Source: Coriolopsis trogii
Lineage: Eukaryota > Basidiomycota > Agaricomycetes > Polyporales > Polyporaceae
Direction of reading: 5' to 3'
DNA length: 64,000 nucleotides
Assembly: GCA_020543525.1 (NCBI GenBank)
Contig: JAHYIO010000001.1
Location: 1,488,001 to 1,552,000 of the forward strand
Below are positions 21,248 through 34,544 of the stretch, piece after piece. The notes beneath the pieces were generated by a model. The model had not been told where the DNA came from. It did no database searches and saw nothing but the letters and a program-made list of their open reading frames with translations. Each line of letters begins with the position of its first letter. Position 1 is the first letter of the stretch. The translations under genes and the position numbers were made by a program.

Positions 21248-22636
21248 GTCTTACTGGAGCGTAACGCGAAGGAGACTTCAGGGGATAGCGACGGGAGAGA
21301 CGTGGCAACGCTGGGCAGAGAGAAGGTGAGCCAGATGCAGATACGGAGATGACGGCAGTGCAAGAAAAGTAGTTTCCAGGTCCAGTCATGAGTCCAACAG
21401 ATTGCCGGATGAGGCCATGCGGATACCGAGACTGTTGTAAGTCTTGGAATTTCTCACCCCTGTCAATCAAACTGTCAATGACATCGTCACATCCTCTCGA
21501 GGTACACATATGAGAACAATCAGTGAATGATGAAGCAACTCAAGACTCACTAGTCCACCTCGATGTGCGGTAATACCACTGGACGTGTGATAGCCACGAG
21601 ACATATATTGCATGCCCTGTACAGATGCAGTAGCTGGACGCACTCCGACCCGACATGTGAGCGATGTTACCCGATCACTTCCCTGACGATACCGTCTCAG
21701 GTGCTCGAAGTTTGTACGGGGACTGCTAACGAGGATATTCATGCAAGGCCATCTTCCGAGGATATGCACCATACCAGCCACAGTGTGATTGCGCGAGCTT
21801 GATGCCTCGCTCCCATCTCCTTCCAGATTGGCACTCCTCATCTAATGGCAGATAAATGAAGACAGGACTCACCACAACCAATCCAGTGAATCGCTGCCAC
21901 TAAGCCAATGGTCAAGACCGTCCTTCGGGACTTCAGCATGAACGGCCGCAGAATGCAACTGGGCCGGTCATACCCTCCAGTCCATGGCCACCTTTCCACA
22001 ATCGTTACTGCGCCCAACATTCAGGCATCGCCTACGGCATGATTGGCCATCCAGAGTGCATTGCTCACAGCAAGGGCAGCGAAGAGTAGCTCACCTTTTC
22101 CGAATCGCGGCGGAACGTCTCAAGCGTGATTAAGACGTACTCGCATTTTCCATCGTCCTAGAATTCGGTACTAGTATCCCGGTTGCGATCCTGAGCAACG
22201 GTCTGCGTCGATGGAGTCGACCGGTACCTTTTGTCTCCTCCCCTTCATATGAACGGTTGGCACAGAGACGCGAAGACATGGAAGGAGAAGGATTCGACGG
22301 AGGGGTTCCAAAGCTCAGCTGCAAGGCTGCCCGCCCAAACTGTCCGTCCGACACGCTGGCACGTGACCGCGTTTTCTGGTGACGTCAGAAAGCAATCAGG
22401 GCCTCTGGAGCAGCGTGGCCGAGCAGCTCAGTCGGGAAGGCTGGAGACTGGGTGTAGTAGGACAGGGCTCCGCACTGAGCGTAATGCGAAGGCAAGCGGC
22501 ATCGACCGTCGACGTCATGTCCACCATCCCCGAGTACTTTAGCTAGCAGCTATTCGCACTGTCCACCACATCCAACATCGAACTCAACGAACAACTCCCG
22601 CCTCATCATCTCGATTCAACGACAACACCTATCATC
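21248..22636. other. intergenic 1.4 kb, no supported gene
   Basis: Holds the upstream regions of member 4 (-) and the LEA-like gene (+). A minus-strand frame at 21838-22020 contains a signal-like stretch (SRRTVLTIGLVAAIHWIGC) followed by a donor, and the open frame 21467-21841 lies beyond the next acceptor. The joined product matches nothing I know and stops early in one phase, so I do not call it. Confidence 0.35.
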
Positions 22637-23138
22637 ATGTCCATGCTTCGCACCGCATTCACGACCGCCACACGCTCCGCTGTAGCTACCAGCTCGCGGG
22701 GCTTTCACACTTCCCCAACAGCACGCTCCGTCACCGAGAAGGTCGCCGAGGTTGCAGACAAGGTATGTTCCCTATGCCTTCCACAGTGCCACTCGTGTTC
22801 TCAATCCAGACCGGCGCGTGTAGGTGAACAAGTCTGTAGGAAAGGGGCTCGCGTCTGCTATCGAGAAGGGCGAGGAGGCCACGGAGAAGACCAAGGAGAC
22901 CATTGGTACGTCTGCTCCTCACCTGCAAGTATATGCGAAGGCCTCATGCAATGGAACTAGGTGTCGCCAAGGACAAGGCCACAGAGACGTCGCAGGTGGC
23001 TGGACAGAAGGCGAATCAGGTATGTACGCTCTTGCTGCTAAGGAACATCTTCCTTGACTCGCGCTCTAGACTGCAGCCGGTGCACGGGAAGGGGCGCGGG
23101 ATTTCAAGCATGACGTTCAGAAGGAGGCCCGCAAGTAA
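22637..23138 (+). CDS. Small LEA-like amphipathic protein with mitochondrial presequence
   Basis: Four exons assembled by frame: MSMLRTAFTTATRSAVATSS ... VTEKVAEVADK, then VNKSVGKGLASAIEKGEEA, TEKTKETIG, then VAKDKATETSQVAGQKANQ, then TAAGAREGARDFKHDVQKE and ARK, stop TAA at 23136-23138. Total about 111 residues. The N-terminus (Arg/Ser/Thr-rich, no acids, GFHTSPTA) is a typical mitochondrial presequence. The rest is a Lys/Glu/Ala/Thr amphipathic series like group 3 late-embryogenesis-abundant proteins, which protect membranes and proteins during drying or freezing. It lacks Cys and Trp. The assignment is from composition and pattern, not from a single diagnostic residue. Confidence 0.72.
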
Positions 23139-23718
23139 ATGTATATGGTAGTTTGCAAACGACATCACTGTATATCATCTGTAATATAGCTACACATAGT
23201 CCTCTCAGACATCTCGCAATCGGCGTGCCCCATTGTCCCCTGTTGTCTTTGGCTCGGGCTCACTGCAGCCAGACGATACCGAGGGCGCGACGGGTGAAAG
23301 GATAGTGAGGTGGTCAGAGCGGACTTACATGAACACTTGCTGGGATTGCCACGCTTCCATCGGGGACGGGGAGGGAGATGAAATCAGGACAGCAGAGACA
23401 AAGGCGAGAAGCCGCGCGATGTGGGCGGAGGCAAGAAGCGCAGACGCAATAGGCGCTCGTCAGGTATATAGCTGAGAGGGCTTTAGACGCCGCAGAGTAA
23501 CGAAGAAGGAAATCCTCTGACGCTCTCCCTGATGACCCTCATGCTCTGACAAGCCAGGACAAAGGAGAACGAGCCCACCATGCCGCCCAGTATAAAGAGG
23601 GCCCGTCTTCCCCTGTGGAAAGTGTGCCAAGGTGCGCATCGTCCCCAGCTCTCATCTCACCTGTATATATCTCGTCCTCCCCTTTCCCCACTTTCTCCAT
23701 CGATTTTCCTCCCTCATC
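23139..23718. other. intergenic, promoter of the C2H2 gene
   Basis: Upstream region of the zinc-finger gene. A pyrimidine-rich run at about 23640-23718 on the plus strand precedes the ATG, as is common for fungal transcription starts. TATA-like TATATATC lies near 23662. No gene seen. Confidence 0.45.
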
Positions 23719-25084
23719 ATGTCGCAACACACGTTCTATCCCTTCAATCCGCAACTCGCGTCTTCGCCCTATCTCGTCCCCCACACTCTCATCAACCAGT
23801 ATGGACCGGGTATCACGTGAGTGCATCCGTCAGTTATGATGGCTTGCGAAGTGCCGCAAGGCCCCAGTTTCTGACTACGTGCGTAGCTCAGAGTCATGGC
23901 CGGGAGGCGAAAATTCCGACCCCTCAGTCTCGCGACTCTCCATGAGCGCGGGACTGGGGGTGTATGACTCCGACCTCAGCACGGAGTCGACTCTCCTAGA
24001 GTCTCAAGGGGGTACCGTTGAGGAACGGGTCTCGTACCCCGAGTCGTTCCCCAGCGGTGTCGCCGAGGCTTGCAGTGAGACCGTCGTCAACGAATGGCCG
24101 TGTGCGCAATCGGGAGACGAGGGCATTGGCGCGGTCAGTCTACCCCTTCCTCCTCCAACCTTCGGCTCTGGCGACGCATGGAATATCATGCTACCAAAGG
24201 ATCCCCTCCACGCATCACTGTCGTTCTCAATTTACAACGATACACCACCTTCTGCTGCACCTCAGCCTATGTTCACCGCCTCGCGTTCACCATTCGACCA
24301 CGACTTTGCCCTCGACTCAAGAGTATCCGGACCCGGGCATACCCACATGGGAGATGCAGCAGCGCAGTATGCGCAGCGCTACTCGCCGTACAAGACGTTG
24401 TCGTCGCCCTTCTCTATTTCTGCCAGTTCCATGACCTCCTCCGCCTCCGCATCCTCCACCTCTTCACCATTCCTCCCTGCCTCTTCGACCTTGCCCAGCT
24501 TTTCAACTGCTATCCCCTTCTCTGCCCCGCCTAATCCGTTCGCGTCCGGAGGCTCGCCCAGCATCCCTCCCGCCCCGATCCCGCGTGCTCCACCAAAGCT
24601 GCAAGCGTACAGGCGCAGAAACAGGCAAGTCGACGCGTCGTCGCTCCCCCCCTCTTCCGCCCTCGACCCATACAAGTGCCCCCATTGCCCGAAAGTCTTG
24701 GTGAAGGGCAAGAGCAAGGCTGATTTCCGCAAGCACGTCAAGTCGCACACGTCGGGCTCGGGATCGGCTCTGCTGGACTGGCTCTGTGTCGGTATCCCGT
24801 ACGACGTGGCGAGTCCGGAGGAGAGGGCGCGGGCGGAGGCGAGCGGGCGGGGCTGCAGGGAGTACGGAGGTATGCTCTTTGTTGGCGGGTGCGGGATCTC
24901 GTACAGTCGGCCGGACTCGTTCGCACGTCATTTCAAGAACAAGGCAGGGAGGGAGTGCCTGGGCAGTCAGCATTCTGAGTGGCTGCAGGGTAACAAGGAA
25001 AAAACCAAGGCCAGGAAGTCAAGGCGGGCGTCCGCGCCGGAGGCCTACGGGGACGTTGCGCGAGCTGGTGTGGACTGTGTATGA
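23719..25084 (+). CDS. C2H2 zinc-finger transcription factor
   Basis: Two exons: MSQHTFYPFNPQLASS ... YGPGI, an intron of about 70 bases, then SESWPGGENSDPS onward, about 430 residues in all. The long N-terminal part is Ser/Pro/Ala-rich and likely disordered (activation-domain-like). A C-terminal finger YKCPHCPKVLVKGKSKADFR KHVKSHT fits C-x2-C-x14-H-x3-H. A second, atypical unit follows: WLCVGIPYD ... FVGGCGISYSRPDSFARHFKN, then a distal ECLG. This finger plus 'W.C.G.P ... GGC...SR.D.F.RH...' pattern recurs in basidiomycete developmental and stress regulators. The end (KEKTKARKSRRAS) is basic and could serve nuclear import. Target genes are unknown. Confidence 0.8.
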
Positions 25085-25525
25085 TGCGGTCAGTACGTGT
25101 TGTTCTTTGTGTTTGTGATATACGAATGTATGGACTCGCCCTTCCTTGTACACTGCTATCTAGTGGTCCTCCCATATCATACTACTTGTAGATTTACGAT
25201 ATTATATACCCTCTTAGATCATGTTGTATTTGCGCTTACTGTATTACTAGTCGGATTGTACAGCCTGCAGTTTCTCAATATCCCTTCACGTTCAATCGAA
25301 TTGTCTGCTCATCGTCTCCTGTACTCCGAGACTGTCTCATGCCCTCATGAGCCATAAGTAAGGCATACACGCCATGAAGACGACGAGGCGCGCGCGGGAG
25401 GTGAGCTATAGCTCTTCCAAACACGGCCAATATGACTCTACCCGAATTATGATGACCTGGCCGGCATCCGATTTTCCGCCATTTGTACTACATACTGCAT
25501 CTTGAAGTTCAACAAATACGGCAGC
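25085..25525. other. intergenic, AT-richer 3' flank
   Basis: 3' region of the C2H2 gene followed by the promoter of the DNA glycosylase gene; nothing else seen. Confidence 0.5.
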
Positions 25526-27206
25526 ATGCCCGAACTGCCAGGTGCGTTGTGTCCGACTTCGCCTTTGTTGAGTAGACCGACTACTTACGGCGCCCGACTT
25601 GAACCTTTGGACAGAGGTCGAACGAGCCAGACGGCTTCTTCATGATAGAGCCCTTGACAAGAGGATTGTCCGGGTCGACGCGACAGAGGACACCATTGTG
25701 AACTCTGGAACTACGCACCAGGAGTTTGTGAGTACGCTCTTCAGCCCCTGTGATTGTCTGGGTACCACAGAACGTGACGAACGCCTTCTAGAAAAATGAA
25801 ATCCAAGGGAGAGTGGTCAAGGAAGTGCAAAGATACGGTATGTGCTCTCGACCCATTGCCCTGCCAGGTTGCTTGTCACTGAGCTCGAGTTGTCTTGCAG
25901 GAAAGGTCTTTTATCTCGAGCTTGAGGGTGAAGGCAGACATCCTGTTATGCACTTTGGCATGACAGGTATGCTGCAGGTACGTCCCATAGCGGTTTTTGC
26001 TTGGCGATGACCTGCCAACTGTCGACTTGCAGGTCAGGGGCGAGCTGCCTATGCATTACCGAGAGGCACCTCGTAAAGCATCGACCGACTGGCCGCCACG
26101 TTTCATGAAGGCGACTAAACCATTATCATATATCGTAACGCCGATGCTGATGGGCCTCGCAGTTTGTACTCCATCTCAAGGGCGACTCGGATGACGACCC
26201 GATCGAGGTGGCCTTCCTCGACCCAAGGAGACTAGGCCGCATCCGTCTATGCAAGTCTCCTCTGACCGAGCCCCCGATCTCTGCGCTCGGCTTCGACCCC
26301 ATCATCTCCATGCCCGATCTGGAGGACTTCAGCAAGGGCGTCAGGAAGAGGTCGTGCACGATCAAGGCGCTCCTACTCGACCAGTCCTTCAGCGCAGGAG
26401 TGGGAAACTGGGTGGCCGGTACGTCCTCCACCCTTGTAGTGTGACGCAAAATGTGGACGTCACTTTCGCCAACACAGACGAGATTCTCTACCATGCCCGC
26501 GTGCATCCGGAAGAGCGCTGCAACGCTCTCTCCGACGATCTGATCGCAGCATTGCATAGACAGACGTCGGAGGTCTGCCAATTCGCAGTCTCGGTGAACG
26601 CGGACGACTCGAAGTTCCCCGAAGACTGGCTCTTCAAGCATCGTTGGGTGCGCCTCTCTCCTGTCTCTTCCACATCGAGAGTGGTGTCGCTCACAGCACG
26701 CTCTGCATTGCAGGGAAAGGGAAAGGGGAAGAAGGAGAAGCATGCATCACTGAAGCTTGTACGTTCATCTCGTATCCACCTCTGTGCGTAATGTGGTGAC
26801 TTGCCTTCGGCTATCTTCCTCAGCCAGACGGCCGGCCAGCGACGATCAAGTGGGTAACAGTAGGCGGCAGAACCTCTGCGTACGTGGCGGAGTTGCAGAA
26901 GCTACAGCGGTCGGCTGTACAAGCAGACAAGGCCAGCTTATCTGTTCATTCTCGTTCCGCACCTATATTGATCACACGTATATGTGATGCAGGAAATCGA
27001 AGAAGCAGACGAGAGCGATCTGACGCCTTTATCTGGAGAAGAGGAAGACGAGAAGGTCGAGAAGGTCACCCGTCAGCTCAAGAGAAAGGCAAGCCCTGCC
27101 AAGGTAGTTGACTAACCACTAACACGCACTGACTGTCCTTGAACAGCTCCAGACCATCGACAGCACATCGTCGAGGGCGACACGACGCAAGACTTCTCGA
27201 AAATAA
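25526..27206 (+). CDS. Formamidopyrimidine-DNA glycosylase (Fpg/MutM family, zincless-finger type)
   Basis: Multi-exon. The first exon is only 16 bases and joins in frame to give MPELPEVERARRLL, the invariant Fpg start: after Met removal Pro is the nucleophile and Glu the acid. Next are VVKEVQRYGKVFYLEL (catalytic hairpin lysine), HPVMHFGMTGMLQV, FLDPRRLGRIRL and the helix-two-turn-helix LLLDQSFSAGVGNWVADEIL, YHARVHP. The usual C-terminal zinc finger is missing; instead TVGGRTSAYVAELQKL occurs, as in the zincless finger of plant and fungal Fpg. A lysine/acid-rich tail (EEADESDLTPLSGEEEDE) follows and ends RRKTSRK. Removes oxidised bases and nicks DNA in base-excision repair in the nucleus. 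Convergent with PHO85, about 276 bases apart. Confidence 0.93.
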
Positions 27207-27482
27207 TCATCTTGGATATTGCGGCTCCTGCAAGTCTTTACACTGAGGATCCCGTACAATTACACTTCTACTGTACGACTAATACATAGGCTACCACAAA
27301 TCTAGCTGCAAACTGCATAACGAAGCTAATGCGAGCGGGAACGAGATACAGATCAGAGAGACCAGACACGCTATGGAGAATACATACACGACGGGATTAT
27401 CATGTCGAATCGTAACCAGTAGTACACACGCGCTTTCCATCCAGCGTCCGTCACTCATCCAGAATGCAAAAAGTACCACCGA

Positions 27483-28909
<1,427 letters not shown>

Positions 28910-29264
28910 CCTCGTGGTCTGGTCAGGGTTCGCCAGGATTGCAACTTTCGTTGGGGTGGTGTCCTGACAGTCTTGTTGAAGCAGTACAGAGAAGGAGGAT
29001 TCGGAGGCCGTAAACGAGCGTAGAGGAGACGCGGATGTTGCGGCGATGGAGAAGAGGACAATGGAGGACGATGGAGAAGCCGCTATCCAACGCTTGCTCG
29101 GTCAAACTCCGGTACACAGGCGCCCATGTATGAAGTAGCTCACGTGCTCGTCCCCGGTAGGCGCGAAGCAAATCTTTTGCTCAACTATTACACTCAGCTT
29201 CACACCCGCTGCGAGGTACGCATAGTGTTCGTCATTCGCCTCAGGTTTCTTAACAAACCACAGT
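28910..29264. promoter_or_regulatory. Shared promoter region PHO85 / UTP5
   Basis: The two start codons are head to head, 355 bases apart, so both promoters must lie here. No clear TATA box was seen. There is no room for another gene. Confidence 0.5.
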
Positions 29265-31753
29265 ATGTCCTCTACACCCTCAAAAGCGAAAAAGTCTCGT
29301 TCAAAACCGCCTCGCGGGAGGCCCCAAGCAACGTCCGCTATCTCCCAGCCCGCGGTCGAAGATGCAACAACTTCGACATACCTCTCTTCATTCTCTCCGG
29401 ACGGACGACTGTTCGCGTTCCTCTCTCTTGCGATAGACAAACATGTCCTCAGAGTCTACGACGCGACTACACGACGATCAGTGGCGGAACATGTGGTGGA
29501 CGCTGCGCGCGTTACTTCTCTCTGTTGGACGCGGCTGGACTTGGCGGAGGGGAAGGGTGACGAGGACGAGGACGGCGCACGGAAGAGTAAGCGGAAAAAG
29601 AAAAGCGGCTCATCTGGGAGCAATCCCTCCTCTTCAAGCGCAACTCCCCAAGTCGTCGTGCTCGGGCTTTCCGACGGTTCACTCCTGCTATTCTCGCCCG
29701 CGCACGGAAGGCTGCTCCGTACGCTCTCGGACCCTTCCTCCTCTTCCGCTATTCTCGCGGTGGCAAGCCAAGAATACGACTCCACAGACTCACATACCCT
29801 GTGGACATCCAACGCTGACGGCGCCCTACGGTTATGGGATGCGAGGACAAATGAGGTATCCCGGTCCATCTTCAGTGACGATCGAATACCATACACCTCC
29901 CTGTCCATCAGATGTTCTGCCGAGGACGGTGTAACTGAGATCTTGGCCGCGCACCACTCAATACATCTCCTCGCCGTCTCGGACTCACAAAAGCCAAAAA
30001 AACTTGCTACTTTCACGGGACATGCCTCTCCAGTGCACGACCTGCGATGGTTGGACAAGTCGCGCTTCCTCTCGTCGGCTTCCGCAGATCGTTTCGTCAA
30101 CGTCTGGGAGGTACCCCCGTCGACTACAATCGAGGGCAAGATTGTGGCCACCATCCCGCTCGACACCGACGTGCGTGCTATCCACCTCCCACCATCCGCC
30201 TCGTCCGAGGGGTCCTCCAATAGTCTCCTTTTCTGCTTGTCAGCAACGGGCAAGGTTTCCGTCTTCACTCTGACTGCGGACCTCGCAAGTGCTAGTCCAG
30301 CAAAGGGGAAGAGCGCAATCCCCACCCTCGCTCCCAAAACCATCATTACGCCCTCCTTGAAGAAGAGCGCGGCATCCCTATCCATCCTCACGGTATCCTC
30401 CGTGGATGATCAGAGCGGTCGGTTACGAATTGCTAGCGTAACAAGCGGAGTGCAACTTTCGTTTGACGTGGTCGTAAGTTCCTTCGTGTCTGATCTTCAA
30501 TCAGGCCCGTGTTGACTGTCTTGCAGGAATACAAGGACCAATCTGGCAATTTCATATCGGACCTGTCGGTCATCGTTGGTGCTCCCGAGACTGCCGTCGG
30601 ACAGACAGACGGCAAAGACTCGGTACGTAGTTTGTGCAGTGCATCGTATTCCTCCTGACCCGTTGTACAGGGTGCTCCTACGAAGCGTTATAACGAGTCG
30701 GCATCTCTGGCCGTAGTCACCGGCGTTGAACTTGGGCAGGATCGTGAGATGGACGACCTTGTCATGCGTGATGTTGACGGTGCACTCGATGCTGATCTTG
30801 CAGAGCTCAGTCTCGGACAGCGTCTGACAGCAGTCCAAGGGGTTGTACACGGGGGATCTGCGTCAGAATCTGACTCTGATGCAGAAGACGCCACGCCGAA
30901 CGGGAAGGCAGCTAAGGGTGGTCCTGTCGACGCGGTACCTGCTAGTTCCCTCACACGCACGCTTATACAAGCTCTGCACTCGTCGGACATGCGTCTGCTG
31001 GAGACATGTCTCGCGCATTCGGATGTGACGCTGATCAGCAACACTGTCCGCAGACTTCCGCCGCAGCTCTCTGTGCCGCTGGTCACGGCGTGCGTCGAGC
31101 GACTGGGTCGGGGTGCGCGGGGCAACAGCATGAAGGGTGGTGGAGGCGGCGCGAGCTCGCAGCGTGGAACGGCACTCATCAACTGGGTCAAGGCCGTCCT
31201 TATTACACATAGCGGTCATCTCATGACGGCGAGTAGAGTATTCTCCACTTTTAGCGCACAATCTCACTGACCTCACTGTCTTGTCATCCAGATGCCAGAC
31301 TTGGTGGCCCGCTTGTCCGGGTTGCACGCAACTGTGACACAGCGCCTTACGCTGCAGGAGAGTCTCCTGTCGCTCAGTGGCCGCCTTGATATGGTCATCT
31401 CGCAAATCGAGATGCGTGCCTCCGGTCCCCCTGCACCGCTACCCATGCCGAAGAACAAGCAGACTCGCAACAAGCCGAACCAGGTTCGCGAGTCGCGACA
31501 CTATGTCGAGGGAGAGAGCGAGGACGAAGAAGCGCAGATGGAGGTGGAGGTGGAGAGTGCGGACGAGGAAGGAAGTATTGAAGACGTGGAGCTGGGAGGA
31601 GAGGATAGCGAAGAAGGATCTGAGGAGGAAACGGGCGATGAGGACGAGGAAGACGAGGAAGACGATGACGGGGACGACCCGACAGTGGGTGGTTTCATTG
31701 ACGATGAAGCGGACGAGTATAGCGAGGATGAGGACGAGGACGAGAGTGAATGA
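29265..31753 (+). CDS. UTP5: U3 snoRNP / SSU processome subunit Utp5 (WDR43)
   Basis: Start at the ATG at 29265, directly after a pyrimidine-containing leader. The N-terminal WD40 propeller includes STYLSSFSPDGRLFAFLS, VLGLSDGSLLLFSP, HTLWTSNADGALRLWDAR and LATFTGHASPVHDLRWLD followed by ADRFVNVWEV. Introns after SFDVV, GKDS and HLMT are short and in frame. The C-terminal Utp12 domain reads LTRTLIQALHSSDMRLLETC, then LPPQLSVPLVTACVERL, then LINWVKAVLITHSGHLMT and LSGRLDMVISQIE. A very acidic tail (runs of Glu/Asp) ends DEDEDESE. In yeast Utp5 is part of the t-UTP subcomplex that couples rDNA transcription to pre-18S processing in the nucleolus. ECM16, elsewhere in this window, serves the same particle. 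Confidence 0.9.
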
Positions 31754-32533
31754 TTCACCAGGCCATGCGAATACGTTGACCCTTGGTTATCTTCATAATG
31801 AACACGAGTCCCTCTGTCCGGCCGAGTCTTAATCGTGAACAGGAAAGCTTCCGAGTCCAAGATCCACGAAAGACGGTCGAACGCCACATTAGGTGAGCGT
31901 TCACGTCGACTTTCTCCTCCCTTCCTCGGGCCCTTCCTTTGACTCCAAGGGGTCGGACTCGGTAGCATGCGTTGACGGTAAGCTGCTGAGTTGAATTCAT
32001 ATAGCGATCGATGGCTCATAATACTTGTTTGTTCAGCAATCCGGGCATAGGTTTTACCTCGCCTTCGGCGTGAACTCTTACCATCACAACACGGTTGTTC
32101 ACCTTTCCGCACTGGCAGCCTCATTGCTTGCCGTCCTGCAACATGTTAATAAGGAGTCCGGGAAGTACTGCCATTGTCAGGTAGGGCGTGAGGAACTCTC
32201 GTTGATACCAGCCCTGTGAAGCAACTCGTTCGCAAAGTACTTCCAGGTATTCTTGGCATGCACGTGTACTTTGTCATGCAGTATGCTCCAGGGCCCAACG
32301 CGAAGCTGTAGCTCTTTTAAGGGTGTTCCCACTCTTGCTTTGGCGACGACCGCTCACGATGTACGCACGCCCATCTCAAATTCGCACTGATAGGTGCTGC
32401 GGTAGGTACTGACGCCCCGGCGACCGTCAAAAGAAGAGTCGCCATGATGTCTCGCATCCTTCATAGATGAAGCCTGCGCTAGTCTCTGCCTATCGTGGAC
32501 ACATACCCAGCCCCTCTCTCTTCAACTTGAACG
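31754..32533. other. intergenic, no gene seen
   Basis: 3' flank of UTP5 and promoter of the RBR gene; open frames on the minus strand here are extensions of antisense frames of UTP5's acidic tail and have no support. Confidence 0.5.
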
Positions 32534-34062
32534 ATGCTCACCGATGATGGCCCTCCTGACGCCGAGACATCAGCACTGCTCTCGCTCATTGCCACCTGCA
32601 GTCTGGAAGATGTCGACAACATACAGGGCCGACGAAAGGGCAAAGGAGGCCCACTCACGGACGAGGAACTCGCGTTCGAGCTGTATGCTGAAGAGGCACG
32701 TGCATTGCAGATTTTGATGCAAGACATGGCCCTCGCAAGGAGCATCGAGCAGGCACTCATTGATGACGCGACGTTGTTGGAGGGGTATGCGAGGATCGAA
32801 GAGCTCGAAAGAGGCGACAGGGAAATTGCGAGAGCAATTGCGAAAGGTCGTTCCCCACCCACACGAACTGCGACTCCAGTCCCAACAATTGCACATCCGG
32901 GAACAACTGCGCCGAGCACAATCGCGGCGGTCCCTATCAAGAGTGACATCTCTTCGTCAATCAGACCGTGCGTGTTGATATATAGTCCCCAAGTTCTCGC
33001 CATTGACACGTGCACGGTGGCAGTACGATAGCGGTCGCTTCATCATCGTCGAAGAAACTTCCTAGCACCTCACGAGTTCGGTTAGTCACGTCGCGGTTTT
33101 GGGACAAGCATCAGCTCACCATTTGCTTTCTAGTATGGAGTCTTGCGTCATCTGCAGAGATGATATAGCTGGTCCTGCCATACACGCACCATGCGGGGAT
33201 GCGTACGACGTCGAGTGTCTCGTGGATCTCTTCCGAGCAGCGACCGTCGACGAGTCTCTGTTCCCTCCTGCATGTTGCCGCCAGCCCTTCGATCTCGCCA
33301 CCGTCAAAGTCTACCTCACCAAGGACCTAGCGGCCCTCGTCGACAGGAAAGCCGTGGAGTTCGGGACGAAGGACAGGGTCTATTGCCATCGCCCGACCTG
33401 CTCCGCCTTTCTCGGTGCGGCAACGACCTATAACACTCGCCTCTCCTGCTTGGAGTGTTGGGCGGACACGTGTGGACATTGCAAAAAAGCAGCCCATCCA
33501 TCTTTCGTCCAATGCACGAGTGCCGAAGATGCCGAGGTTGTCGCCCTTGCAGCACAGTCCGGGTGGAAGCGGTGCCCGGGATGTGGCCACCTCGTCGAGC
33601 TCACCGTCGGGTGCTACCACATGACGTGCAGGTGCAGGCACCAGTTCTGCTATCTGTGCGCGGCGACGTGGAAGACGTGCCAATGTACGCAGTGGGATGA
33701 GAACAGGCTACTAGATGCGGCACAAGAGAGGGTCGATAGGCAGCAGCGTGTCCAAGGCGGGAGAGTCAGAGGGTTTGCTGCCATCGATGGCCTCGCGGTC
33801 GACTACAGGCAGGTAGTTGCCCGAGAGGCAGAACGGTTGAGGGAGAATCACGATTGTGCACATCGCTGGCGGTATGTAACAGGAGCGGGCTGTTGCGAAG
33901 GCTGTGGAAATTATCTCAGGATATTTCTGTATGTGAGTAATCGTCATATTCTCGCTTAACCATTGCAGCTTGCTAATGACTGGTACGCACTCACAACAGC
34001 ATTGCAATCATTGCCAGGCTAGAACGTGTGCTCGATGCAGGAGGAACCGATGGCTTTGGTGA
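32534..34062 (+). CDS. RBR-type (RING1-IBR-RING2) E3 ubiquitin ligase
   Basis: Exon 1 (MLTDDGPPDAETSALLSLIA...) gives a helical Glu/Ala-rich N-terminus with LTDEELAFELYAEEARAL. After an intron the frame runs through TIAVASSSSKKLPSTSRVR and a further intron into MESCVICRDDIAGPAIHAPC, the RING1. The IBR region has CHRPTCSAFLG, CLECWADTCGHCKKAAH. RING2 reads KRCPGCGHLVELTVGCYHMT, CRCRHQFCYLC, with the cysteine of VGC in the position of the thioester-forming residue. A last tiny exon after an intron with a clear branch site (GCTAATGAC) adds HCNHCQARTCARCRRNRWLW and a TGA, giving a terminal C-x2-C pair set. RBR ligases transfer ubiquitin through a covalent intermediate; the substrate is unknown. 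Confidence 0.88.
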
Positions 34063-34544
34063 TATACTAGTTTGTTCGGGTTAGCCATGAAGAAACTTGC
34101 ATCTTCAATCACCCACCAAGTCTCTGGCTTACCCGAGCGTATTTGACCTAGGATGCTAGCAACGATTTATTGCACAGATATGAACTCCGAGTCAGAATTC
34201 GGACTCTCGCCTCAATTCAAAACATTGCTGACTTTACTATGGAGAGGAAGGATGGGCCTTGAGCGCGTCCTGATGGCACTTGTGGTTTATCAGATCTGAG
34301 GAACATCTCGCACTACTCACTGAGATGTCATAAACATGAAAGCTGTCGCTACACATCCTGTTGAGCCGATGCGATATCAGTGGGCAGTAGAGGGCGGGCT
34401 ATTGCCAGGAGCTATTCCCTTCTATGGTAGTATATCTAGACCAGATTCTCGAACTGCTAAGCGCGCAGCAGCTCAGATCTCTCCCGGCCTGCAGCTGGTG
34501 TCCTGAACGCGGACGACTCACCAGATCTAGAGCCAACGGCAGAA
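34063..34544. other. intergenic, no gene seen
   Basis: 3' flank of the RBR gene and promoter of the F-box-like gene. No recognisable element. Confidence 0.5.

Noticed and set aside
21467..22020. Possible secreted protein starting near 21928 on the minus strand
   Set aside because: The signal-like stretch and donor are suggestive, but the spliced frame stops early in one phase and matches nothing in the other.
22411..22470. GTGGCCGAGCAGCTCAGTCGG resembling the D-arm of a tRNA (first 20 bases considered)
   Set aside because: No matching acceptor stem, anticodon arm or GGTTCGAATCC-type T-arm at the right distance.
29456..30391. 311-codon minus-strand open frame
   Set aside because: Antisense to the WD40 propeller of UTP5; no recognisable domain, and the sense frame is clearly conserved.
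31500..31753. Apparent repeat tract of GAG/GAC triplets
   Set aside because: It is the coding sequence of the acidic tail of UTP5, a normal feature of this protein family, not an independent satellite.
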